A DNA stretch of 9,563 nt from Deltaproteobacteria bacterium (GTDB lineage: Bacteria > Desulfobacterota > Desulfobacteria > Desulfobacterales > JAFDCJ01): contig JAJRVC010000325.1 of the NCBI GenBank assembly GCA_024277475.1, positions 1 to 9,563 on the forward strand, written 5' to 3'. Made by a program: the position numbers and the translations under genes. The stretch's first letter is position 1. Every line of letters starts with the position of its first letter. Below, in pieces: positions 1 through 7,175 of this stretch. The notes beneath the pieces are model-generated. The model did not search any database, was not told where the DNA came from, and saw only the letters and a program-made list of their open reading frames with translations.

Positions 1-1
1 T

Positions 2-274
2 GAAATGCTCGGAATTACATCGGATGCCGCCATGGCTTACTGCGATATGCCCGCTGAAAAAGCACGGGTCATTGAGGAAAACTGCATCAACTGTAAAATG
101 TGCCTGAAAGCTTGTTTTTCCGACGCCATGCAGGATGGCGAAAAACATACCCGGGTCAATACCGAAAACTGTGTCGGCTGCGGTGGCTGTTACTCGGTGT
201 GTCCGGCTGAAGGAGCCATTGAGATCAGGGTCGTATCCGAATCAGAAACCTGTGAGCCGGTGGTGCAGCATTAG
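2..274 (+). CDS. C-terminal part of a protein ending in a 2x[4Fe-4S] ferredoxin module (5'-truncated by window edge)
   Basis: The frame is open to the left edge of the window, so this is the tail of a longer protein; the ATG at 5 is probably internal. Counting from that ATG, two complete cluster-binding motifs are visible: C27-x2-C30-x2-C33-x3-C37 and C56-x2-C59-x2-C62-x3-C66-P, the pattern of a bacterial 2[4Fe-4S] ferredoxin domain that passes electrons at low potential. The first motif lacks the usual proline after its fourth Cys. A short acidic tail follows. The next gene encodes an MttB-family methyltransferase. Reductive activators of corrinoid proteins (RamA-type, C-terminal ferredoxin domain) are frequent neighbours of such genes, so that is one candidate. 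A ferredoxin-fused flavoprotein or dihydroorotate-dehydrogenase-like oxidoreductase is equally possible, because the diagnostic upstream domain is outside the window. The ferredoxin module is certain; the parent protein is not. Confidence 0.85.
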   Translation, partial: EMLGITSDAAMAYCDMPAEKARVIEENCINCKMCLKACFSDAMQDGEKHTRVNTENCVGCGGCYSVCPAEGAIEIRVVSESETCEPVVQH

Positions 275-358
275 CTTTCAATAAAATCCAAATTCCATTA
301 AAACTGCCTGGTACAAAAATTAGGGGATAGTTATAAACTATGACAATCTCGTAGAAAG

Positions 359-378
359 TCAAAATTCTCGAATTTTGA
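359..378. promoter_or_regulatory. Inverted repeat overlapping the -35 box (possible operator)
   Basis: The arms TCAAAATTC (359-367) and GAATTTTGA (370-378) are perfect reverse complements around a TC spacer, giving an 18-of-20 dyad. It covers the first four bases of the predicted -35 hexamer, a position typical of a repressor or activator site. A second, shorter dyad, ATAGTT-ATA-AACTAT, lies at 327-341. No regulator is encoded next to it in this window. AT-rich palindromes arise by chance more easily than mixed ones. Confidence 0.35.
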
Positions 379-403
379 TCTTATAACTTATTGAAATTAT
401 AAA
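375..403 (+). promoter_or_regulatory. Predicted sigma70-type promoter of the MttB-family gene
   Basis: TTGATC (375-380) and TATAAA (398-403) are separated by exactly 17 bases in an AT-rich stretch. Transcription would start near 410, giving a leader of about 75 nt before the ATG at 485. It is the best promoter-like match in the 210-base gap between the ferredoxin-tail gene and the methyltransferase gene, and suggests the latter can be transcribed independently. Confidence 0.5.
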
Positions 404-484
404 GTGTGAAATTTTATTTTTGTGTTTTTTGTGCCTTTTTGCGGCCACATCAAACTATGACTCTGCCCCAAAATGGTGTAGATA

Positions 485-1918
485 ATGAAACCGGTTATTC
501 AATTTTTATCCGATCAAGAAGTAAAACTCCTTCACGAGCGATCCTTGCAAGTTTTAAAAGAGATCGGCATGCGTCTCCCCCACGAGGAGGCGCTCGATCT
601 GATGTCGCAAAACGGGGCTGAAATCGGGGCTGGAAATGTGGTTCGGATTCCGAAGCGATTGGTCGAGGCCGCCATTGAATCGGTACCGAAGCGCAAGGAT
701 GTGACCCTTTACGGTCGTGACCCGAAACATGACGTCACCTTTGAAAAACATGATCCGGCCCTGGCCTGCATGACCATGGCGGTGAACGTCATCGATCCGC
801 ACACCCGACAGAAGCGGCCGGCAACCGATGAGGACCTGGCGGCTTTGACGCGTATTGCCGACCAACTGGAAAACATCCATGTCAACGGTGGTCTGGTGAC
901 CCCCCAGGAAGTTCCCGGTAATTTTAACGACTGGTACACATGGGCCACGACCATCAAAAACACGACCAAGCATATTACCGGTGGCATGCTGGGAGCCCGC
1001 TGTGTTCAAGACGCCGCTAAAATGGGGACGCTTGCAATCGGTGATGAAGACCTGTTTCGCAAGCGACCGTTCATCTCCGGGTGGGTATTGACCCTGCCGC
1101 CTTTCGCAATCGATGCGGAATCCCTGGAAGCCCTCATGGAAATGAGCCGCTGGAAAATTCCGGTGATGCTGAGCTCAGGTCCGATACTGGGGACCTCTTC
1201 ACCGGTGACGATTGCCGGCACCATTGCCCAGGCGCATGCCGAGATTCTGGCCGGTATGGTTGTCTCCCAGCTGGTAAATCCCGGGGCTCCCATAATTTAC
1301 ACCAGCTTTGCGCGCGGCATGGATATGAAAAGCGGGAATATTTCAATGGCCTGCCCGGAATTCGGCATTCTTAAAGTCGCCCTGGCTCAGATGGGTCAAT
1401 CGCTGGATCTGCCTGTCCGGATGCCTTCGATGCTCAGGGACTCCAAGGTATTGGACGCCCAGGCGGGATTTGAAACCGGAATGATCGGAACGTTGACCGG
1501 TTTGATGGCGGATTTGATGGACGGCATGCAGCTGGATATGGATCTCGTGGTAGATTTCCCGGACCTGGCCTTCTGCAATGACTGTATGGCAGCTATTCGC
1601 CGCATGGCCTCAGAGCTCGTTGTGGATGAAGATACACTTGCTATGGAAACCATGAAAGCCGTCGGTCCCGGCGGCACATTTCTCAGTCAGGATCATACCT
1701 TCCAGCACTTTCGCCGGGAATTGTGGCTGCCCGGGTTGTTGGAACGCAGAAATTGGGATTTATGGGAAAAAGACGGCGCCCAAGATATTTTTAAAGTTGC
1801 TGAAAGAAAAACCCTTGAAATGCTGGCCGCAGATCCGGAACCGCTGCTGACGGCAGAAACGCAAGATCAAATCGATGAGGTTGTCAGGAAAGCGCAAGAC
1901 GTGGGTTCCAGATTTTGA
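485..1918 (+). CDS. MttB-family (trimethylamine / quaternary-amine) corrinoid methyltransferase, non-pyrrolysine type
   Basis: A cytoplasmic 477-residue enzyme of the MttB superfamily, which transfers a methyl group from a methylated amine to a cognate corrinoid protein. Family hallmarks are D324-AQAG-328, the G394-PGG-397 stretch followed by a conserved Q-[DK]-H-T segment, and HFRRELW at 408-414 near the C-terminus. Length is close to the family norm (about 470-500). Methanogen MttB carries an in-frame amber codon for pyrrolysine near residue 334; this frame is uninterrupted, so it is of the non-Pyl class. Characterised non-Pyl members demethylate glycine betaine, proline betaine, carnitine or gamma-butyrobetaine; the substrate here cannot be told from sequence. 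The ATG at 485 starts the conserved N-terminus, but its Shine-Dalgarno is poor. No corrinoid-protein gene is in the window; the upstream ferredoxin-domain protein could be the reductive activator. Confidence 0.93.
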   Translation: MKPVIQFLSDQEVKLLHERSLQVLKEIGMRLPHEEALDLMSQNGAEIGAGNVVRIPKRLVEAAIESVPKRKDVTLYGRDPKHDVTFEKHDPALACMTMAVNVIDPHTRQKRPATDEDLAALTRIADQLENIHVNGGLVTPQEVPGNFNDWYTWATTIKNTTKHITGGMLGARCVQDAAKMGTLAIGDEDLFRKRPFISGWVLTLPPFAIDAESLEALMEMSRWKIPVMLSSGPILGTSSPVTIAGTIAQAHAEILAGMVVSQLVNPGAPIIYTSFARGMDMKSGNISMACPEFGILKVALAQMGQSLDLPVRMPSMLRDSKVLDAQAGFETGMIGTLTGLMADLMDGMQLDMDLVVDFPDLAFCNDCMAAIRRMASELVVDEDTLAMETMKAVGPGGTFLSQDHTFQHFRRELWLPGLLERRNWDLWEKDGAQDIFKVAERKTLEMLAADPEPLLTAETQDQIDEVVRKAQDVGSRF

Positions 1919-2057
1919 TCTATATCGGAACCAGTATCCATCGGTTGTAACCCCCATTGAGTTAAGGTAACCTTTGAACCTGGAAGCTGGAACCGCTCAG
2001 TTTACGTTATTGTTAAATCAAATGCTAACCGCTTAATTACCGATATGGCTCAAGAAT

Positions 2058-3215
2058 ATGAATATAGACAAAAATAAAATAGTCACTTCGAACTTTGACA
2101 TCCCTCCCGGCAGGATCGATTTGAGCATCGGCCAGCCCGGGGTGTCATTACTGCCGCTGGCATTGCTGGCACAAGCCGCCCAGCATTGCCTCACGCGGGA
2201 TAATCCTTATATACTAGCTTACGGCGCAGAGCGGGGAAACTGGTACTTCCATAATGCACTGGCCGGGTTTCTCAGTGAAGAGTACAAATTCAGGGTGAAT
2301 CCCGATCATCTTTTTACCACCAACGGAGCTTCCCAGGGACTGGACTTCATCTGCAGACTGTTTACTCGACCGGGCGACACTATTTTTGTTGAGGAACCGA
2401 CCTATTCGCTAGTTCTGGGAATCTTTGCCGATCACCGCCTCAATGTCGTGGGACTGCCCATGGATGAAGACGGTCTGATCATCGAGGCGCTTGAAGAAGA
2501 ACTGGCCCATAACACGCCGGTGTTTTTTTATACCATTCCAACCTTTCAAAATCCTACCGGCTGCAATCTTTCCGCCGCCCGCAGAAAAAAATTGGTTCAA
2601 TTGAGTCAAGAGTACAATTTCCTGATTGTTGCCGATGAGGTCTATCAATCACTGGCTTATACGGGTACGCCGCCAGCTCCCCTGGCGAAATACATCGAAA
2701 CGGCAACCGTCCTTTCACTGGGATCATTTTCTAAAATACTGGCGCCGGGTTTACGTTTGGGCTGGATCCAGACCCATCCTGACTTGATGAAACGCCTGAC
2801 GACAACCGGGCTGATATACAGCGGCGGCGGCTTGAATCCTTTTACATCGGCGGTCATCCAGAGTGCCATTGAACTCGGTTTGCAGAAAAAACAGCTGTCT
2901 CATCTGAAAAAAGTATATTTGCAGCGGAAGAACACTTTAAACTCGGCATTGAGAAAACATCTTCCAGATTCCGTTGCCTTTGTCGAATCCGACGGCGGCT
3001 TTTTTACATGGTTGCAGCTGCCGCAGAGTATTGATGCCGAAAAATTACTGCCTGAAGCTTACAAACATGAGGTAGGTTTTGCACCCGGTTCATTATTTTC
3101 TCCCGGACGGGATTTAAAAAATTATATACGTCTCAGTTTCGCCTATTATGAAGAGCATGAATTAGTAGAAGGTGCAAAGCGGCTGGCTGCCGTGATCAAT
3201 AGGAATACAAGATAG
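2058..3215 (+). CDS. PLP-dependent class I/II aminotransferase (2-aminoadipate / MocR-type branch)
   Basis: A 385-residue fold-type I PLP enzyme that should transfer an amino group between an amino acid and a 2-oxoacid in the cytosol. Visible active-site elements, in order: the N-terminal DLSIGQPG segment, GASQGLD (phosphate/PLP-binding loop region), N165 in TFQNPTG, D193 and Y196 in ADEVY, the Schiff-base lysine K226 in SFSKILAPGLRLGW, and the substrate-carboxylate arginine R358 in IRLSF. All key residues are present and length is normal. The SFSK-x-LAPGLRLGW signature and N-terminus resemble the branch containing 2-aminoadipate aminotransferase (LysN) and the aminotransferase half of MocR regulators; there is no helix-turn-helix here, so it is a free-standing enzyme. 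Substrate is undetermined. A 139-base gap separates it from the methyltransferase gene, with only a weak promoter-like pair (TTGTTA 2010-2015, TTAATT 2033-2038) and no clear Shine-Dalgarno. Confidence 0.93.
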   Translation: MNIDKNKIVTSNFDIPPGRIDLSIGQPGVSLLPLALLAQAAQHCLTRDNPYILAYGAERGNWYFHNALAGFLSEEYKFRVNPDHLFTTNGASQGLDFICRLFTRPGDTIFVEEPTYSLVLGIFADHRLNVVGLPMDEDGLIIEALEEELAHNTPVFFYTIPTFQNPTGCNLSAARRKKLVQLSQEYNFLIVADEVYQSLAYTGTPPAPLAKYIETATVLSLGSFSKILAPGLRLGWIQTHPDLMKRLTTTGLIYSGGGLNPFTSAVIQSAIELGLQKKQLSHLKKVYLQRKNTLNSALRKHLPDSVAFVESDGGFFTWLQLPQSIDAEKLLPEAYKHEVGFAPGSLFSPGRDLKNYIRLSFAYYEEHELVEGAKRLAAVINRNTR

Positions 3216-3311
3216 GGACTTCGCCCAATTGGAAGAATCCAGCCTCAGGCAAATCCGCCGCAAGCGGACCATGATTGGCCTAAAATTTTAATTCCGTCGC
3301 AAAAATTAGTA

Positions 3312-3345
3312 TTGACAGCAATTTTTTTTTCTGACAATGTACTAT
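3312..3345 (+). promoter_or_regulatory. Predicted promoter of the lexA-methyltransferase-nuclease operon
   Basis: A perfect -35 hexamer TTGACA lies at 3312-3317, followed by a nine-T tract. The -10 box is ambiguous: ACAATG at 3334-3339 gives 16-bp spacing but a poor match; TACTAT at 3340-3345 matches better, but the 22-bp spacing is too long for standard sigma70. Either way transcription would begin very close to the ATG at 3350. That fits the absence of a Shine-Dalgarno and suggests a leaderless or nearly leaderless transcript. Confidence 0.45.
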
Positions 3346-3361
3346 ACAAATGTTTAGTACA
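3338..3361. promoter_or_regulatory. 24-bp palindrome over the lexA start: candidate LexA operator (SOS-like box)
   Basis: The arms TGTACTA (3338-3344) and TAGTACA (3355-3361) are perfect reverse complements, and the interior ACA (3346-3348) pairs with TGT (3351-3353), so 20 of 24 positions are symmetric. It overlaps the likely -10 region and the ATG (3350-3352) of a LexA-type repressor gene. Autoregulation through a dyad at the promoter is the rule for LexA. The sequence is not the E. coli CTGT-N8-ACAG box; its GTAC half-sites are closer in style to boxes reported for some other phyla. Confidence 0.6.
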
Positions 3362-3979
3362 GGCAATCTAACACCCAGACAAACAGAAGTCCTTGATTTT
3401 CTACATGAATTCCGGCGCAAAGAAAAAATTGTGCCTACATACAGGGAAATCGCCGACAATTTTGGTTTTAAGAGTACGAAAGCAGCGACGGATCATGTAT
3501 GTGCTTTGGAAAAAAAAGGGTATCTGCGACGTCATAGCGGACGGTCCCGCGGCATAGAATTGCTGACTTCCGCGCTACTATCGGCTCCGCAAGCTATTGC
3601 TGTACCGATCTTAGGGGATATTCCGGCCGGATATCCGGAACTAAGAGACGGACATCGTAATGGGACCCTTGCCGTCGATCCGTCGATACTTGACGGTGTT
3701 ACGCATCACCGATTATTTGCACTACAAGTTAAGGGCGACTCCATGCAAGAGCGCGGTATCTGTGAAGGGGATTGGGTAGTGGCGGATGCGGAGGCCATCC
3801 CTCGAGAAAATGATGTTGTTGTGGCTTTAATAGATGGCGAAAACACGCTGAAAACCCTTGCCAAGCAGAAGGGACACTTTTTCTTAAAAGCTGAAAACCC
3901 CAATCACCACGATTGGGTTCCTGTCAATGAACTGGTAATACAGGGCGTAGCCAAGGCAATATTAAGACGGATATCGTGA
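3350..3979 (+). CDS. lexA: LexA-type repressor / S24 autopeptidase
   Basis: A 209-residue LexA homologue of normal length: an N-terminal winged helix-turn-helix (about residues 7-72; LTPRQ opening, VPTYREIADNFGF, then STKAATDHV as recognition region) and a C-terminal S24 serine peptidase domain (about 85-209). The autocleavage bond A93-G94 in DIPAGYPE, the nucleophile S131 in GDSM and the general-base K168 in NTLKTL are all present, so RecA-stimulated self-cleavage should be possible. The ATG at 3350 is the only start that keeps the conserved LTPRQ; an in-frame stop lies at 3332-3334 and there is no Shine-Dalgarno. It ends 4 bases before the DNA methyltransferase gene, so it is the first gene of a defence operon and probably its local regulator. 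Whether this is also the genome's general SOS repressor or an accessory paralogue cannot be decided here. Confidence 0.9.
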   Translation: MFSTGNLTPRQTEVLDFLHEFRRKEKIVPTYREIADNFGFKSTKAATDHVCALEKKGYLRRHSGRSRGIELLTSALLSAPQAIAVPILGDIPAGYPELRDGHRNGTLAVDPSILDGVTHHRLFALQVKGDSMQERGICEGDWVVADAEAIPRENDVVVALIDGENTLKTLAKQKGHFFLKAENPNHHDWVPVNELVIQGVAKAILRRIS

Positions 3980-3983
3980 CGAT

Positions 3984-6900
3984 ATGGCAACCGCTATAAA
4001 AAAATCAGACCTTATGCAGGCACACGCTTCGCCACCAGCCGGAATGGTGTTCTACAACTCCCTTGAATCGGTTCGAAGCGATATCAACCTATTGGGATAT
4101 GTATCGGTCGTTGAGCGCGCTTGGACAGAAATCAAGATCCACGGCGTTCTCTGTCTGGATACTCGCCCCGTCTTGTATCTGAAAGAGCATAGCCGCCCGT
4201 TCTCTATCCGTGAACGCATCCGTCTGCAAAAGCTTTTCTGGAATCAAGGTGTGGCGAATATCCTTGTTTTGGCCGATCCGACATCGGTTTACCTTTACTC
4301 CGGTCTGACAACGCCACAAAATGAACAAACGATTGAAGATAAAGAGGAAAACGCCCTAATTGAAAAGCTGTCCCTCGCCGACTACGCACAACGAATCCAG
4401 ACACTGTTCCATGATCTGGCCACCGGCCACTATTACGAGAAAAAAAGGTCTTGTTTCGATCCGGATCAAACCGTGGACTCATGGCTTTTGGATAATCTGC
4501 GGGCTTTGCGCAATGCCTTAATACTGGGCGATGAAGGGCTCAATACCAAAGAGGCCCATGCATTTATCGGCCGCGTGCTTTTCCTCTGCTATTTGCTTGA
4601 TCGGGGGATTATCTCCATCGGTGCGCCGGCCCCGGGACAAAGCGCAGCAATGCTGCTGGCTGAATTATTGGATAGTTGCAACTCCGACGCCTCCCGGTTA
4701 CAATACCTTTACGGGCTGTTCAACGACCTTAAGAACCGATTCAATGGTAACATGTTTGATCAGGATCTCAATGCTGAACGTAGTCTCATCAAGCCCCTCC
4801 ATCTAAACAAACTGATTCTTTTCCTCGGCGGCCATAAGGTGGAAAGTGGACAGCGCTATTTGGGTTTCTGGCCTTATAATTTTAAAATGATTCCCGTTGA
4901 GACGATCAGCGCCATTTATGAGGATTTTCTAACGATGGAGGACCCGGAAAAGCAACGGGGCAGGGGCGCTTTTTACACACCGCGATTTTTAGCGGAAATG
5001 GTCGTGGATACGGCGGTCCGGGGCGAACCGAATATCCTGGACGGGTCTTTCCTGGACCCGGCTTGCGGATCCGGCATTTTTCTGGTCATCCTTTTCAATC
5101 GTTTGGCGAACCGTTGGATTCACTCGCAGGCTGGATGCGTTACTTACGTCACAAAGGCCAAAGCGCTCCAAGACATCCTCGCCCGTCAAATTCGCGGGGT
5201 GGATATTGAGGAAACAGCCTGTCGGATTGCCTGTTTCAGTCTTTATTTAGCCTACCTCGATTTTTTCGATCCGCCTGACCTCCAAAAACATACGGAAAGA
5301 ACCGGCCGGCCATTGCCGAAACTCCTGGATTACGGAGATATCCCCGACCGGCCGGCTGCGGATATCCCGGTCATCCTCAAGGCCGATTTTCTTGCCGAAC
5401 AGACACTTTACGGCCAAACATTCAGTTGTATTATTGGAAATCCTCCATGGGAGGGCCGCCAAAGCAAGTTATCTGCACAGAAATATATGCAAAAGGCACC
5501 ACTTTTACTCAAGGAAGAAGGGACTGGCTGTCTATTGCTGCCCGTTAAAATCCTTCAAAACCAGACGGATGCTTTCCAATCTAAATGGCTTATAGAGGTG
5601 ACTTTAGAACGAGTTATGCAGTTGGCGGATTATCGTCATTTGTTGTTCCAGAACGCTAAAACCCCTGCATTCATTGCGCGCTTTAAAAATATACCCCCGC
5701 AACCGGCTCAACACATGATTGAGTATACAGCACCCAAATTCAATCGCGACGGACTCCGGCAGGGTGTCGTAACCATCAATCCTTCGTCACGGGTGTGGTT
5801 GCCATTGGCTGATATTCTTTCGGCAACCCAATCCGAAACTGCTCCTGTTGTTTGGAAGCGGCGGCTATGGGGAACCCAGCGGGATCAGAAACTACTTGAT
5901 TTGCTTCAATCTTTACCACCGCTTTCGGATTTGGCCGGTGCCCCGAAGGAGGGCAAACGATGGATAAAGGGACAGGGATTTCAGCCAAATACATCGGGGA
6001 AGAGCAAAGATCCTAAACAACCGTGGTGGAAAAAAACTGAAATTTTCATCAACGCCAAAGCTTCATTTTGGGCATCAAAATGTATACAGGTGTATATTGA
6101 GGATTGCGAAGAAATAGGTGACCGATTTCCAAGTTTGCATCGTACCCGCGATAAGCGGATATATAAAGCGCCCCTGGTCCTCGTTAGCCAGGGCTTCGGT
6201 AAGGTTGCCTATTGTAACTTTGATGTGCTTTTTCAAGACTCTTTACAATCTATCGCCGGTCCATATGAGGATAGTGATCTGCTGATGTTCTTTACAGCCT
6301 ATTTGCGATCAAAATTGGCAAGATATTTCCTTTTTCATACTTCGGCGAACTGGGGCAGCGAAAGGGACAAAGTTCACCTCAACGAATTGCTGCGAGTACC
6401 CTTTCCACTGCCGGGCCATGAATTCGTTTCACCTGAAGCTGGGAAAATTGTAAAGCAGGTATCCCAACAATTCGGCAAACTCCGCACTCGGTTGCAAGAT
6501 ACTCACAACAACTTGAAAGCAGATGCTAAACGCTATGCTATGTTTAATAAAGATGATGTAGACATCAGCAAACCATGGCAAAAAGAACGGAAAAAGCAAA
6601 TCGATACGCTGCAAAGTGAGCTTGAACCATTGATTTACCGTTATTTCGGTCTGACCGAACAGGAAATCATTCTGGTTGAAGACACAAGTCAGGTTTTCGA
6701 GCCCAGCTCTACCCCGACGACCTGGAATTCAGCGAAAACCGTGACCCTCGATCCGTTAGAGAAAACGAAGATAGAACCATACGCGAGCCAGGCTCTAGGA
6801 GCGTATGCAAATACACTGACTAACACCTTGAATACCTGGGCCGAAGCCGAAGATTCAAGCTATTACGTCCGTGCGGAAGGAGGTACCGACGAGCAAACGG

Positions 6901-7175
6901 GCCTGGCAATGATTACCGTCAAACTTGCAAGCACCGAGGCTGAATTCCAGCAAAAGTCGATCTCACGGAAGCTGGCAAAAAATTTGAAGCGTTTCCATAG
7001 TCATGCTTCAATAGAGAAAGGAACCCTTCTCTACGAGCGGGATATACTCTTTTTTCAAGGCCGACAGATTCATATTGTCCGTCCCAACGTTCTTTTGAAT
7101 TGGACGCGCACTGCCGCACTTAACGATGCAGCAAGGATTTATGGCGAGATCGCCCTTGCCCAAGAGGACTTCTAA
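3984..7175 (+). CDS. Large N6-adenine DNA methyltransferase, Eco57I / PglX-like (restriction-modification)
   Basis: A 1063-residue class I SAM-dependent DNA methyltransferase expected to methylate adenine N6 at a specific site. An alpha/beta N-terminal region (1-110) resembles a degenerate PD-(D/E)XK fold (D59 with Y65-L-K67, no acidic residue at the E position). A helical region (about 125-320) leads to FYTPR (330-334), SAM-binding motif I D358-PACGSG-364, acidic motif D407/E409 in GVDIEE, and catalytic NPPW (486-489); TPAF at 560-563 also fits the family. Residues of about 570-800 are the likely target-recognition region, followed by a charged helical stretch (about 810-880) and an unassigned C-terminal domain (about 905-1063). 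Length suits type IIG/IIL-like or BREX-like enzymes that carry their own specificity. It sits between a LexA repressor gene (4-base gap) and a nuclease gene (1-base overlap), indicating one co-translated unit. Confidence 0.92.
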   Translation: MATAIKKSDLMQAHASPPAGMVFYNSLESVRSDINLLGYVSVVERAWTEIKIHGVLCLDTRPVLYLKEHSRPFSIRERIRLQKLFWNQGVANILVLADPTSVYLYSGLTTPQNEQTIEDKEENALIEKLSLADYAQRIQTLFHDLATGHYYEKKRSCFDPDQTVDSWLLDNLRALRNALILGDEGLNTKEAHAFIGRVLFLCYLLDRGIISIGAPAPGQSAAMLLAELLDSCNSDASRLQYLYGLFNDLKNRFNGNMFDQDLNAERSLIKPLHLNKLILFLGGHKVESGQRYLGFWPYNFKMIPVETISAIYEDFLTMEDPEKQRGRGAFYTPRFLAEMVVDTAVRGEPNILDGSFLDPACGSGIFLVILFNRLANRWIHSQAGCVTYVTKAKALQDILARQIRGVDIEETACRIACFSLYLAYLDFFDPPDLQKHTERTGRPLPKLLDYGDIPDRPAADIPVILKADFLAEQTLYGQTFSCIIGNPPWEGRQSKLSAQKYMQKAPLLLKEEGTGCLLLPVKILQNQTDAFQSKWLIEVTLERVMQLADYRHLLFQNAKTPAFIARFKNIPPQPAQHMIEYTAPKFNRDGLRQGVVTINPSSRVWLPLADILSATQSETAPVVWKRRLWGTQRDQKLLDLLQSLPPLSDLAGAPKEGKRWIKGQGFQPNTSGKSKDPKQPWWKKTEIFINAKASFWASKCIQVYIEDCEEIGDRFPSLHRTRDKRIYKAPLVLVSQGFGKVAYCNFDVLFQDSLQSIAGPYEDSDLLMFFTAYLRSKLARYFLFHTSANWGSERDKVHLNELLRVPFPLPGHEFVSPEAGKIVKQVSQQFGKLRTRLQDTHNNLKADAKRYAMFNKDDVDISKPWQKERKKQIDTLQSELEPLIYRYFGLTEQEIILVEDTSQVFEPSSTPTTWNSAKTVTLDPLEKTKIEPYASQALGAYANTLTNTLNTWAEAEDSSYYVRAEGGTDEQTGLAMITVKLASTEAEFQQKSISRKLAKNLKRFHSHASIEKGTLLYERDILFFQGRQIHIVRPNVLLNWTRTAALNDAARIYGEIALAQEDF

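Noticed and set aside
554..1009. Minus-strand frame of 151 codons inside the MttB-family gene
   Set aside because: It is antisense to a well-supported enzyme gene, its translation resembles no protein family, and it has no ribosome site; a shadow of the codon pattern.
485..1918. Pyrrolysine-containing MttB
   Set aside because: The frame is continuous through the region equivalent to the pyrrolysine site; no in-frame TAG occurs, so it is a non-Pyl homologue.
3254..3268. Terminator after the aminotransferase gene (TCCGC-CGCAA-GCGGA)
   Set aside because: The stem is only 5 bp and no T-run follows; too weak to call.
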